A stretch of DNA of 64,000 bases, taken from assembly GCF_964656455.1 (NCBI RefSeq), contig NC_135721.1, forward strand, positions 83,060,754-83,124,753. The letters run 5' to 3'. Origin of the DNA: Halichoerus grypus. Taxonomy: Eukaryota > Chordata > Mammalia > Carnivora > Phocidae. A model generated the notes under the pieces. It did not search any database, was not told the DNA's origin, and saw nothing but the letters and a program-made list of their open reading frames with translations. The position numbers and the translations under genes were made by a program. This document shows, in pieces, positions 23,448 through 35,023 of this stretch (the first letter of the stretch is position 1; the number at the start of each line of letters is the position of its first letter).

Positions 23448-23869
23448 GTAATGTATATTCTTACCTTGTTTGAAAAAATTTCAGTTGTGCTGCTTCGAAG
23501 TTTACCTGAGGGGAGTCAGATATTTGCTGTGTTCTGGTACGAGGATTGTTGAGGTTCATCAGTGGTGAGCAAGGGGTGCATCTTTCCTTGGCACATTTAC
23601 AGTTCTGTTCAGGTCAGGCAGGCAGCGTGGGTGGTTGGGGAGGGAGGGTTTCTCCAGGGCGGCAGCCTCGATCTAGGCTTTTTACCAAGGCGATGAGTTT
23701 GTGCAAAGCTGTGCTTTGGGTGTGGGGAAGGGTGCACGTGCACTTGGTTGGGAATGCATCAGGTTGGGAGGAGTTAAGCCCCGTATCCTGGGTTGATTTA
23801 AGGTCTGCCTCATCTCTAGATTAAAGGGCTGGGGACGTTGCTGTCTGTTTTGATTCTGCTTATGTTTTT

Positions 23870-24345
23870 GCTGCTTGACCAACTATTTCAAAACTTAGGG
23901 GTATAAAATAGCAATCATTTTATTGTGCTTATGGGTTCATTGGGTCAGGAATTTGAAATGGGGAGAGTCTTCTCTGTTACATGATGTCTGGGACTTCAGT
24001 TGGGATGGCTCAAACAGCTGGGGCTGGAGAATGTACTTTCTGGGGACTTATTCACTGGCACATCTGGCGCCTGAGGATGGGCTCAGCGAGGACTGGCTGT
24101 TAGCACCTGCACCGCACCTGGCTGTGACCCCGTCTAGATCAGGGGCCCCAGAGACAGTGTGCCAGCAAACTCGAGAGAAGAGCACGCTGTTTATGACCAG
24201 CTCCCAAAGCCACATAGCGTCACTTCTGGCTTCCCCTATAGTGGAAATGGTCCCAAGTCCACCAGATTCAAGGGGAGGACACACAGACCCCATCTCCTGA
24301 CAGGAGAATTTTTGGACAGATAGTGCCACCGGGAAGGCCCTGTGT
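23870..24345. repeat. Ancient interspersed repeat, family not assigned
   Basis: Stretches such as CAAAACTTAGGGGTATAAAA, CACATAGCGTCACTTCTGGC and CCAGATTCAAGGGGAGGACA resemble a recurrent mammalian mid-length repeat that I recognise by its wording but cannot name with confidence. It contains no coding frame of interest. Confidence 0.4.
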
Positions 24346-25718
24346 GAAAAACACAATGACACCATACAGCTTTGCAGTGAGCACTTGGCACCAAGTGAGT
24401 CATAGCTTAGATGAGGCGTTCTGTTGTAGTTAACACGCTCAGAAAACCTGGAGAGGAACAGTAAACAGTCACGGCAGAACGCATGCTGCAGGATAAATGT
24501 GCTTTAGCATTGCTGCAACGTCGTGTGCCAGTAATACTCATTTTAAATGAGCTCAAGGCACCCAGGATTTGTACAGCATTGCTGATTTGCGTGCTTCTCT
24601 AAATTAAAGTGTTCTTGACCTGAGCAGATGGGGATTGGAATTGCTGTTCACTCTCTTGAGATAGGGACCCTCTTCAGCACGCACAGAGGCTTTGCTGTCC
24701 CCTGAAGGACGTCATGACCTCAGTGTTTCTCAGTTTTAGCTGGAGCACCTGCCGCACACAGGGCTCAGAGGGTAGGGGATTAGCTTAGAGGACAAGTTTA
24801 GAAAAAAACAAACCCAAGATTCCTTTTTTCACTGGAGTTGGGGGTGACTCTGGGGCCTTGAATGAGGCCTCCCCCTTGGAAGTGTTGGCAGAGTGTGGGC
24901 GGTGACTGGAGGCTCCTCTTGGTTCCGGTCTGCGGCTGTGAAGTGGAGGAGACAACATGACCTCGTGACTAGGAACAGTGATCGGGAAAGGCCGGTGTGG
25001 GGTCACCGGCGGCGGTGACATCAGCATCACTGTGCTTGCTGCTCGCACGCCTTGGCCTTGTCGGGAGCCTCCCGGGGCTGTGGCCATTGCCCGGCTGGAT
25101 GCACAGTCAGGGCCACGTACTGTTGAACCTTTGACATGCTGGCCTCACGCAGGTACCCTACCCGCACCTCTAGCTGGCGCTGGCCTTCCTGGCTCCGGGC
25201 CTCTGTTTCTATTTGCCTGGTAGACATCTTTAGCCTGGATGCTTCCAGTGGGAGTGTGGGCTAATCCTAGACCTGTGTCCCCTCCCCCGCCATCCTCCAC
25301 GTCTGGTGTTTCTGTCTCCTGATTACACCCATTCACCACCCCCTTCTGTTCTCGGCATTCTCGACCCATCTGTCCCTCATACCCCTGCTTCCTATTCGGC
25401 CAGAACATAGCTGCCCTGCCGCACACTTGGAGTGATTGCTGGTGGCCCACTCACCAGAGCCCTGCTGTCTTGGAATGCTAGGAAGGGGAACCAGGGGTGC
25501 TCATATCCTCCGAGGACATCTTCTTCACAGGCCAGTAGATGTCCCCACCGTGTGCAGCCCGCACCCCCATCTCCACAGGTCAGTGCCTCCTCTCTGCTCC
25601 CCAGGACTGGGTCAACAGTAGCCTTTACTTCCCGGATGTGTATTACGTAGAGTGGCTTTCGGCAGTTCTCTGTGTAAGGACAAGCCCGCGTGCAGTCATT
25701 CTGGGATCTCTTAGAGCA

Positions 25719-26025
25719 AGGATTGATAAGCAGCTATGGCCCATGAGCCAATTCCAGCCCACCCCTGAGCTAAGAAAGTTTTAACAATTTTTACATGGTT
25801 GAAACAAAGTCAAAAAAGGAATGCTATTTCATAACACACGAAATTCAGATTTCTGTATCCTTGAATGAAGTTGTGCGGGAGCATGGTCACGCTTTTACAA
25901 ATTATCTAGGACTGTGTCACACTTCAGTGGCAATGGTGAGCCATGACTTCAGAGATCATATGGCCCACAAAGCCTAAAATATTTACTCTCTGCGCCTTTA
26001 CAGAAGAAGTTTGCTGACTCCTGCC
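25719..26025. mobile_element. Non-autonomous hAT DNA transposon with 8-bp TSD
   Basis: The left end AGGATTGATAAGC and right end GTTTGCTGACTCCTGC are eroded inverted repeats. Internally CATATGGCCCACAAAGCC and AAAATATTTACTCTCTG are typical of a widespread mammalian MER1-group element. TTAGAGCA occurs exactly at both edges (25711-25718 and 26026-26033), an 8-bp duplication as expected of hAT transposition. Confidence 0.8.
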
Positions 26026-26063
26026 TTAGAGCAGTGATTCCCGGTCGTTTGGGAGAGCTTTTC

Positions 26064-26450
26064 ATTCATGCCTTCATTCTTTCAGCAAATACTGAGTGAG
26101 CACTGAATAGTATGTGGCAGTGTCTCGGCATCAGAGAACAGCAGTGAACGAAATAGTCTTCGCTGTCTTGAGGCTTCCATTTTCTTGGCTGGAAACATAC
26201 AAGCACAGAGCTTTATAGATAGATATGTGGGTATATTATCTGGTGGTAAGTGCTGTGAAGAAAAAGCTGGTTGAGTATGGGTAGGGAGGAAAGAGGGGGT
26301 ATGGGGGCACTATTAGGGATAGACTGGTCAGGAAGACCTCACTGAGCTGATACCTGGATGAACTGGGGGGGGGGGGGCGCAGATAAAGAGGCATTTGGAA
26401 GAAGAGGAAGTACAAAGACCCTGAGGCAAGTTGGAGAAATTACCAGGGTC
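26064..26450 (+). repeat. L2-type LINE 3' fragment
   Basis: Contains TTCATTCTTTCAGCAAATAC, GAGCACTGAATAGTATGTGG, GAGAACAGCAGTGAACGAAA, GGTAAGTGCTGTGAAGAAAA and GGTCAGGAAGACCTCACTGA, in the order of L2-family 3' ends. A G13 run interrupts it at 26365-26377. Confidence 0.65.
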
Positions 26451-28446
26451 CAGAGTGGCTTGAGCCTGGACTGTCTGAGCAGATAGGTGGGCAACAGGTG
26501 AGTGGCTGTGGCAGGCCACCAGATCCCTTAAGGTACAGAGGCTCTCCACCTTCTCTTCACCACCTCTCTCTAGGTGATTCTGCCCCCTGGGGCACTTGAA
26601 AAAATGCAACATCCAGGCTCCTCTGCAGAGATCCTGATTCATGAGGTCTGAAGTGTAGACGGTGTAGGGCCTCCCAGGCTCTGGGAGGCCCAGTGTTTAT
26701 CCCTTGAGGCTGGAAAAGGCAGACCCTCACTCCACTCTCCCCCAGCCTCCCTGCCAGTTCCTAGTCATTGTTAGGTCCTGGAGAAACTTTTCAGTCTTTA
26801 AAGGGCACCATGGATTAGGAACCTTTGCTGCAAGACCTCATAAAGTGCTTGGCTCCTAGCAGGGGCTCAATATCTAAAAGTGTGTTTTTAAGAGGAGACT
26901 TGCATTTATGCCGGTGACCATCTGAGAGGAGTTTGCAGGCATGCCAGTTCTCCCACTGCCCTGTCTTTGAAGGACTGTTTATGATCTGGGTCAGTTCCCC
27001 ATCGTCTTGTGGGTGGTTGGTGAACCCCACCTTTTCCTGCATGAGCAGGGTCAAGCTGTTTCCCCTTGTGGTTCCAGGTGGACCCCTACTGCGTCTTGTC
27101 AGCTGAGCCTCGCCTCCTCCCCTGGCCCACCTCTCTTGTGTATGTGTATCATGTGTATGTTGCCTACCATACAGGTGAGGTTGTGCACAGGGTCTTAGCA
27201 CTCTGCTCATCCGCAGGCACCATTTTTGTTGGATGGCTGGCTGGTGGATGAGCGAAGAAAGGATTTTTGCAAATACTGAAGACAGAAGGCAAATCCTGCA
27301 TGCGTTCTCCATGCGGTCACACTGTCTAAAGTCACCAGGCTGAGGTTGGTGAGCCCCTGGCATGCTGGTTTGTAGGATGTCTGGCTGTCTGTACTTGCCT
27401 GCAGGCACACTGGGCATATTGTGTGTAATACAGGTGTGTGCCCATTAGCCAAGCTGGGGAGTGGCTTCCCTAACTCACACTCCCTTCTCTGACTTAGGAT
27501 AAAAGTACATGTGCTCTCTAGGTGAAAATGGTGATCAGAATGTCCAACAAAAACATGCTAAAGCATATTGCAGCCATTTAAAATGTATAGGTGTGAAATG
27601 GAAATGGTTTTGTTTGATCCAGTATCATAACAGTACTTTAAATAGGGTAATAGGATTCTTGGTGAAGAATCCGCACCTTCTGTGTGGCCTGGCATTCAAG
27701 GACTCAGAGTCTAAAGAGCAATGCACCTCTGGAATTTCAAGCTTTTATGGGGGATTTTTGAAAGCTTTGTATGCGTGGTTTTGCATGGACTTTCAAGGAT
27801 TTTCCCCCTAGACTTCCTGAAATTCATTCAGGAATCTGGTGGAGACCCACAGGTTTCAGATTGAGAAATTATGTTCTAAAAGGATTTGTCTCGAGTGCTA
27901 TCTGATTAATATTTAAGAAACCACGTTAGACTAATAGGGACTACGAAATGAGTTGAATGAGCATTTTGAATGAGCATTTTAATTTTTCCTTTGTTGGAAA
28001 AGGACACTCATTTTTAATCATACTCTTTAAAAATCACTCAATTTTTTTGCCCTAAATGAAAATTTCTATGTGAAAGATTTTCTTGAACGGGGTTTCCTTG
28101 CATAGCATGAAGTCTGGATACAGACAGAGAATTGGGAAACCAGTGTGCCTCAGTTTGCGTGCAAAGTATTTTTAAAATAAAAATCAGTAAATTATCTTGA
28201 AAGCTGTGTAAGAGAATTTGATTTTAAGCCCTTTGTCAATGATGGTGAATGATCATCTTTTTTAAAATACTTTTCTTAATACTGAGTCCTTGTATGGTAT
28301 ATAATTGACTTAATTTAGTTCCATTTAGTTCAGGTATCTGTAGAGTATAGCTGTTCGTAATTCCCAGCGATCCCTTTGCAACACTGTAAGGTGGGTCAGG
28401 CTCACTTAAGCAGGTTGCAGAATTCTAAAAGCAACATTAATTTTTA

Positions 28447-28643
28447 TTTTTTTTTAAAGATTTTATTTATCTATTTGACAGAGAGATAGACAGAAGAGCA
28501 CAAGCAGAGGGAGTGGCAGAGGGAGAGGGAGAAGCAGGCTCTGCACTGAGCAGGGAACCCGATGCGGGACTCGATCCCAGGACCCTGAGATCATGACCCG
28601 AGCCGAAGGCAGACACTTAACCATCTGAGCCACCCAGGCGCCC
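28447..28643 (-). mobile_element. Can-SINE, antisense, with perfect TSD
   Basis: A complete copy from T-rich tail to GAGCCACCCAGGCGCCC. A 17-bp TSD, AGCAACATTAATTTTTA, flanks it at 28430-28446 and 28644-28660 without mismatch, indicating a young insertion. Confidence 0.97.
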
Positions 28644-28896
28644 AGCAACATTAATTTTTAATACTGTTTTACTTTTAAACTCCGTGCCCTGCAAGGTTCC
28701 AGGCCAGTCTACACAGAACATGGGGAGCAAGGCTCCATAATTATTGGGAATTGCTTGTGTTTTCCTCCTTGGAATGAGTCTGTGGTAATACAGGAACTTT
28801 TCCTGCCTACTGGTTGTCTTTGGTGTGTGCTGGGCTGAGTCCTTTTTGTTCTCTAAAACAAAGCAGACAGAGCTTTTGAGAGTTTAGAAGGCCAGA

Positions 28897-29303
28897 CAAC
28901 AGACACATGAAAAAGTGCTCAACATCGCTCGGCATCAGGGAAATCCAAATCAAAACCTCAATGAGATACCACCTCACACCAGTCAGAATGGCCAAAATTA
29001 ACAAGGCAGGAAATGACAGATGTTGGCGGGGATGTGGAGAAAGGGGAACCCTCCTACACTGCTGGTGGGAATGCAAGCTGGTGCAGCCACTCTGGAAGAC
29101 AGTATGGAGGTTCCTCAAAAAGTTGATGATAGAGCTACCATATGATCCGGCAATTGCACTACTGGGTATTTACCCCAAAGATACAAATGTAGGGATCCGA
29201 AGGGGTACGTGCACCCTGATGTTTATAGCAGCAATGTCCACAATAGCCAAACTATGGAAAGAGCCAAGATGTCCATCGACAGATGAATGGATAAAGAAGA
29301 TGT

Positions 29304-29356
<53 letters not shown>

Positions 29357-29957
29357 GAATATTATGCAGCCATCAAAAGGAATGAAATCTTGCCATTTGC
29401 AATGACGTGGATGGAACTGGAGGGTGTTATGCTGAGCGAAATAAGTCAATCAGAGAAAGACATGTATCATATGACCTCACTGATATGAGGAATTCTTAAT
29501 CTCAGGAAACAAACTGAGGGTTGCTGGAGTGGTAGGGGTGGGAGGGATGGGGTGGCTGGGTGATAGACATTGGGAAGGGTATGTGCTATGGTGAGCGTTG
29601 TGAATTGTGCAAGACTGTTGAATCACAGATCTATACCTCTGAAACATAATACATTATATGTTAAGAATAAGGAAAAAAAAAAAAGATAGCAGGAGGGGAA
29701 GAATGAAGGGGGGGAAATCAGAGGGGGAGATGAACCATGAGAGACGACGGACTCTGAAAAACAAACGAGGGTTCTAGAGGGAAGGGGGTGGGGAATGGGT
29801 TAGCCTGGTGATGGGTATTGAGGAGGGCACGTTCTGCATGGAGCACAGGGTGTTATGCACAAACAATGAATCATGGAACACTACATCAAAAACTAATGAT
29901 GTAATGTATGGTGATTAACATAACAATAAAAAATAAAAAAAATAAAAAATAAAATAT
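28897..29957 (+). mobile_element. 5'-truncated L1, sense, composite 3' end, TA-expanded
   Basis: Nearly the same sequence and structure as the 18970-20006 copy: distal ORF2, first L1 3' UTR ending in TTATATGTTAAGAATAAGG plus an A-run near 29680, then a second L1 3' segment to ATTAACATAACAATAAAA. It starts about 73 bp further 5' in ORF2. At the place where the other copy has (TA)5, this one has (TA)23 (29306-29351). TAGAAGGCCAGA on the left and TAGAAGGAGGCCAGA on the right are the probable TSD. Confidence 0.9.
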
Positions 29958-31339
29958 AGAAGGAGGCCAGAAACACTTGACATAAAAACATCTTAAAGAT
30001 TAATTGGTGATAACACTTCTGAAAAGAAAAAGTACTAAGCAGGGGGTAAATGTAGTAAAGTGAAAACATTCCTCGACCTCCTCTATTCATCTAATTTTGG
30101 TGGCTGGCCTGAATGTGTTTGGTGTTGCAAATGTGAATCAGCCCTCATCTTGCAGGGAGACCCACCTGTAAACTGCCAATTAAAAAGAAGTGTGTCGCTG
30201 GTGCTGTGACAACTCAGAGGGCTCCTGATGTCCCCTGGAGCAGGCAGGGAGGTTGGGGAGGTTTTCTCAAGAATGTCATGCGGAGGTAAGGTGTGTGCAC
30301 TTCTGACCGTATGTAGATGGAGCTACTTTAGGGAGGGTGGAGGCTGCAAATCGGGGGGAGGAGGTAATGGCGGCCTACGTGGAGGTCTGATTGGTGAGGA
30401 GGGGAGATGAGGTTATGAAGCTCTCGGGGCGGGGAAAGGGGTGAACTGGGAAGAGCAGGATGAGTTTCCAAGTGCAGGGAGCCAATCGAAGAAGTCTGAG
30501 CCACAAGAATAGGTTTGGGCGTTAGCCATGTATGGCCATTATTACCTCTTTATAAAGGGTAGCAAAGATGTGGCCATGGGCATTATTCTCCGGGGTGGAT
30601 CCCAGGGCCCTCACCTGCTTACAGGGGGAGGGATGCTTGCGTAGGACCAGTAGGAAAGGGGAGAGCACTCAGAGCCCTGGTGTCTGTACTTCAAGGAGGG
30701 CGAACACATCCAGGAAGGGGGGCAGCCTCACATGCTCTCAGATGGTCTAAGGGATGATAGAAGATTGAGAAACATCTCTGAGACAGACCTTTTAAACTGA
30801 TTCAAGAAAAGGCTAAAAAGAAAATGAATAAACTAGTAACCATGGAATGATTAGAAAAGGTTGTCAAAAGGCATTATCCACCCTAAGGCATCTTAAGGAG
30901 TGGATAATTCTCCTCCTGAGGTTCCACAGCCAGAGAGGGACCGCTTCCTGGTATATTTTGACAAGCAACAGAATCCTAAAGTCAAAATGAGACAATTGGT
31001 TTATTTGAGGTACACAGTGAAGAGCAGGGCCCATGGGGTTTGGCAACTGCAGGTTCGTCCACAACGCCAGCACTGAGCTGACCACTGACCCCCGTGTTCC
31101 CAGGTCTTCTGAGGGGTGGGGGGCATGGCGTTCAGCAAGGGTTTGGAAATCTTTTCCCTCCTTTTTAAAACACAAGGTAAGAACATAGATACAAGGAAGC
31201 ATGTCACCATTTAAACAGTATTTTGGCATCTTCAGGCAGTCTTATTCTAGGTGGTTTTTATTAGCAGAAGTCATACTGCATATATATTTTCTCATCTGGA
31301 ATTGTCATAACTGCATTACCATGTTGCAGTGTATTTTCA

Positions 31340-32420
31340 TAACCATATTTTTTAACCAAGATATAATTGACATGTAATATTATATATAGTATTATATTAG
31401 TAACATGTAATATGTATTAGTTTATGTTATATACATTAATAGTTAACGTCTATCTATATATACTACTATATATATATACACAGTGTATATTATGTAAGTC
31501 TAGTTACCATTCATCACCACACATAGTTACACATTTGTGTGTGTGTGTGATGAGAACTTTTAAGATTTACTCTTAGCAACTTTCAAATACACAATTCAGT
31601 ATTAATAACTAGTCACCATGCTGTACATTACATCCCCAGGACTTATTTTGACCACCTTCACCCATTTCACCTACACACCCACCTGCTCACTTCTGGCAAC
31701 CACTAATCCGTTCTCTGTATCTATGAACTTGGGTTTTTGTTTCATTCAGTTTTTGACATTCCACATATAAGTGAGATCATACAGTATTTGTCTTTCTCTG
31801 TCTGACTTAACCTCACGTAGCATAGTGCCCTCGAGGTCTATCCATGTTACCTCAAGTGGCAGGATTTCTTTCTTTTTATGGCCGAATAATCCATTCATCC
31901 ACGGATGGAAACTTGGATTGTTTTTATGTCTTGGCTGTTGTCAATAATGCTGTGGTGAACATGGGGATGCAGACATCTTTTCAAGTTAGTGTTTCTGTCT
32001 CCTTCAGATAAATACCCAGAAATGGAACGCTGGGTCATATGGTATTTCTGTTTTTAATTTTTGAGGAACCTCTTACTGTTTTACATAGCGGCTGCCCCAG
32101 TGTACATTCCCGCCAACGGTGCATGACGGTTCCCTGTTCTCCACGTCCTTGCCAACACTTGTTATTTCTTGTCTGTTTGATAATAGTCATTGTGAGATTT
32201 AATGGCTTTCCGATTTTATTGAAAGGCTGTATCATAATTTATATAGCAATTCCCCAATCGTAGGACATTTGGGTTTATTCCCCCCACCCTCCCTTTTTTT
32301 TAATAAGTAAGGCCATGATTTGTGAAGGCGGCTTTCCTGTGTATATATATGTATATCCTTAGGATAATACTCAAAAGTAAGCTCATGTGGTCCAAAGGTA
32401 TAAACATTCTTTATTTTTTT
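31340..32420 (-). mobile_element. Ancient L1 3' region, antisense
   Basis: Typical antisense old-L1 wording: CCAAGATATAATTGACATGT, TTACATCCCCAGGACTTATT, CACATATAAGTGAGATCATA, TGCTGTGGTGAACATGGGGA and TTGCCAACACTTGTTATTTC. The left part is broken by AT-rich expansion (31380-31490). It is non-coding. Confidence 0.8.
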
Positions 32421-32593
32421 TTAATGAATAAGGAATATAGTATGGATTTATAGTAATTTTCCCATTTCTTGCTTATTTGCCACATTTATTTAGTTATTTA
32501 TTGCTATCTTTTGTATCACTTGCTTACTACTCTGTTTGGAGAGGAATGTGCTTGTATGGAATCAGCAACAAGTGATTTTGGAAACTGAGTCCT

Positions 32594-32700
32594 AGTCAGT
32601 AAACATTTATTAAACCCCTACTATGTACCAGACAATGACGATAAGAAGATGCCTGGGAGTAGATCCTAACCTGAAGGCCTTCCTGAGCTCACAGAATCGC
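32594..32700. repeat. L2-like fragment
   Basis: GTCAGTAAACATTTATTAAA, CCCCTACTATGTACCAGACA and GGCCTTCCTGAGCTCACAGA follow the L2 pattern of a growing-point sequence with 'ctatgtgccaggca'. Short and diverged. Confidence 0.5.
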
Positions 32701-32712
32701 CATCTCCAGGAT

Positions 32713-32740
32713 GGGGGGGAGGGGGCGGGGGGGGGGGGGG
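32713..32740 (+). repeat. G-rich tract (G7 A G5 C G14)
   Basis: Twenty-six of 28 bases are G, which gives at least four adjacent G-runs. It has clear G-quadruplex potential on the sense strand of intron 1, about 1 kb before exon 2. Homopolymer length here may be a sequencing or assembly uncertainty. Confidence 0.9.
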
Positions 32741-32955
32741 ATGTGTGAATTTGCTCACTGTCTTTCTCTAGCACCTAAGAGCATCTGGCCCTTAGGAGGT
32801 ATTCCATATTTGGGGGATGATTACAGGAGGGCCAAAGAGGAATGAGTACAAATATTAGAGACACTCATTCATGGGAAAGGTTTCTTTATTAAATAATTCT
32901 CTGTTCAGTAACTTCACTGGTGGCTATGGTGGCTCATAGTCTAGTATTGACCCTA

Positions 32956-33047
32956 GGTTGACCCTAGCTTTTGCCCTGCTGAAATGTGATTGTGTTTCTG
33001 GGTGGCTTGGACCAGCACACGGTGGGGGCGTGCCTTTCCAAAGCCTT
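32956..33047 (+). repeat. 92-bp direct repeat, copy A (upstream of exon 2)
   Basis: From GGTTGACCCTAGCTTTTGCC to TTTCCAAAGCCTT it matches 34016-34107 at 88 of 92 positions, same orientation, 1060 bp apart. It is itself flanked by a short local duplication: TTCACTGGTGGCT...GGTGGCTCATAGTCTAGTAT occurs on both sides (about 32913-32947 and 33046-33086). This reads as an inserted copy of downstream sequence with duplication of the target. Confidence 0.95.
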
Positions 33048-33707
33048 CACTGGTGGCTGTGGCCATGGTGGCTCATAGTCTAGTATGATGTTTTTAAAGT
33101 CATCCATGGCAAAACCTCACTGCGGCGGCTGGGCTGGTTTATTCACATTTATTGAGCACCAGCTGTGTACACATGATAACCTGCCCTCCAGGTGTCTATA
33201 ATCAAGGAAGCAGGCCAGCTGATGAGAAACTAGACTACAAGAGAGATGTGGCAAGTGTGAGAAAGGATGGGCTTCCGGGTGAAGTTAAGCCACAGCGTCA
33301 GGCCATTACCTAACCCCTCTGGGTTTTGGTTTCATAGACATTTAAAAGGAAAAGGCCACACTGAGCCCTAGGATCTCTTTCAGACATGCAGTTCTTTGAT
33401 GCTTGTGACTGGCTCTTCCTCAGACAAAGGTTGGGACATACTGTTTATCAAAACACAAGCACAGTTGAACTCCAGACCCCAAAAGAGGTAATCCAAAATT
33501 AAAGAGAAGTATCGGATCCTCTTTTCACTTATTTTTTAGTAGGACTTAATACTTCAGAAGTGTGCGTTTTGTTGTCTTCATGAACTGTAATTTAGATTTC
33601 TTAGTGTACTTGAAAATATTGGTTAAACATTAAAATTGTATTAGTTGGAATCCTTGCATATCACAAAGTTAAGTATTGACCTAATTTTCTTCTTCTTTCC
33701 CTTCCAG

Positions 33708-33735
33708 CTGTTTGGGGCAACTTCGTTAATATGAG
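33708..33735 (+). CDS. UXS1: UXS1 exon 2 (28-nt microexon)
   Basis: Flanked by acceptor ...CCCTTCCAG and donor GTAACT. Joined to the last T of exon 1 it reads S V W G N F V N M plus the first two bases of an Arg codon, exactly as expected for UXS1 residues 32-40. It completes the transmembrane signal anchor and starts the luminal stem. At 28 nt it is very short and not a multiple of three, so skipping it alone shifts the frame. A 92-bp direct repeat lies on each side of it (32956-33047 and 34016-34107). Confidence 0.97.
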
Positions 33736-34015
33736 GTAACTGTTTTTAATAACTTGGATGTTGTGGTCGGGTTTTACAGACACGTTTCAGTTATTACAGA
33801 TAGACTGTAGATGGCATGGGTTAATTGAATATTTTAAAAATGAAACAGGTTTTTTTTTTGCCATTCACACATCTGAGCTTTGTCTTTTTTCTTATGGATA
33901 TTCTCGAGGAATACATCTGATTTTACTATTTGCTCAGGTAAAGCCCAGTTTTATTGGCTGGCTCCTCTGCATTGCCTGCCTCAGCGTCCCTTCCCTCCTT
34001 TTGTACACAGGAAAG

Positions 34016-34107
34016 GGTTGACCCTAGCTTTTGCCCTGCTACAATGTGATTGTGTTTCTGGGTGGCTTGGACAAGCACACAGTGGGGGCGTGCCTTTCCA
34101 AAGCCTT
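34016..34107 (+). repeat. 92-bp direct repeat, copy B (downstream of exon 2)
   Basis: The partner of 32956-33047 with four substitutions. It continues smoothly into neighbouring sequence with no local duplication around it. It is therefore more likely the original locus and copy A the derived insertion. Confidence 0.95.
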
Positions 34108-35023
34108 TTGAGAAGGGGGCTGTCTTTAGGAAACCATGCAGGCCCCTGGCCCTAGGAGTAGACCAGTAGATTCTGAGGCCACCTGCTTATCTCAGGATTC
34201 AGCCCCGAGGAGCCTTCTGGCCTGAGTGTGCATTATTTGTGCTTTGTGATAAACATAGGAGGGACACTCAGGAGAGTAAAATCCTGTGTTGATATTCTAA
34301 AAAAAAAAAAATGAACAAGCATTCATTGTAAAAACAAATTTGACGCTGTTAGTACAGTTTTACACTTAAAGAAAAATTCGTTCCACTTTGTCTGCCTTGA
34401 TAGTGAAAATAAAAGAGCAGCAATCACAATTGTGGTGCTGGCGGTGGGCTTGGCAGTCAGATGCCCCTGCACTGGGCTACTAGGGTAAAGGGTTGCTGTG
34501 CCCCCACCAGGCTTTTCAGATTGAGTAGGTTTTGCAAGGCCAGTGGGGCGGTGTTGATCTGATTCCTACCACCAGGGTGTGAGTGTCTCCTGACAAAGAC
34601 TTGTGTGTGTGGCTAGGAGGGGTGCTCAGATCCCATTTAAAGGAACTCTGTTTTTTTACTTGGAAAAGCTCCATTTTGCATCAAATCCCCAGGAAAGCCC
34701 AGCAGAGAGACTTGGACTCCTATAGACACACTTCCTGCCTCTAATTTAAAATCCCATGTTGAGTATAATGTGAAAGATTATTTTAGTGGAATAGAAATAA
34801 CGCTTACAAAGTAGAGGTGAGCTGGTGAGATGAATTTGAGATTTCCTCTCCTCCATTGTCTTCCGTTCCTTGGGTGCACCCCCTTCTGGAGGGAATTGGA
34901 ACCTGGGACTGATGTTTGGGAAGGGGAGCAGCGAGATGGTCTGCAGCCTTTGGTCTGTGTTGTCATTTGTTCAGAAATAAATCTTGAGGTCATCAAGCCT
35001 CTCAATGGATCTCAGTTTCGCAG

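Larger units (their letters stand above)
4120..33707 (+). other. UXS1: UXS1 intron 1 (29.6 kb)
   Basis: Donor GTGAGT at 4120; acceptor TTCTTCTTTCCCTTCCAG ending at 33707. The first 500 bp are still CpG island. The rest is ordinary intron rich in interspersed repeats: eight Can-SINEs, two 5'-truncated L1 copies (18970-20006 and 28897-29957), ancient L1 tracts (10040-12710, 31340-32420), a MaLR LTR (10885-11291), MER5A and hAT elements, and scattered MIR/L2. In 4640-5380, 7000-8130, 8372-10040, 13000-14880, 17346-18488, 22110-23240, 24370-25710, 26480-28430 and 29960-31340 I see nothing beyond simple repeats and unassigned sequence. No internal gene or RNA gene was found. Confidence 0.9.
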
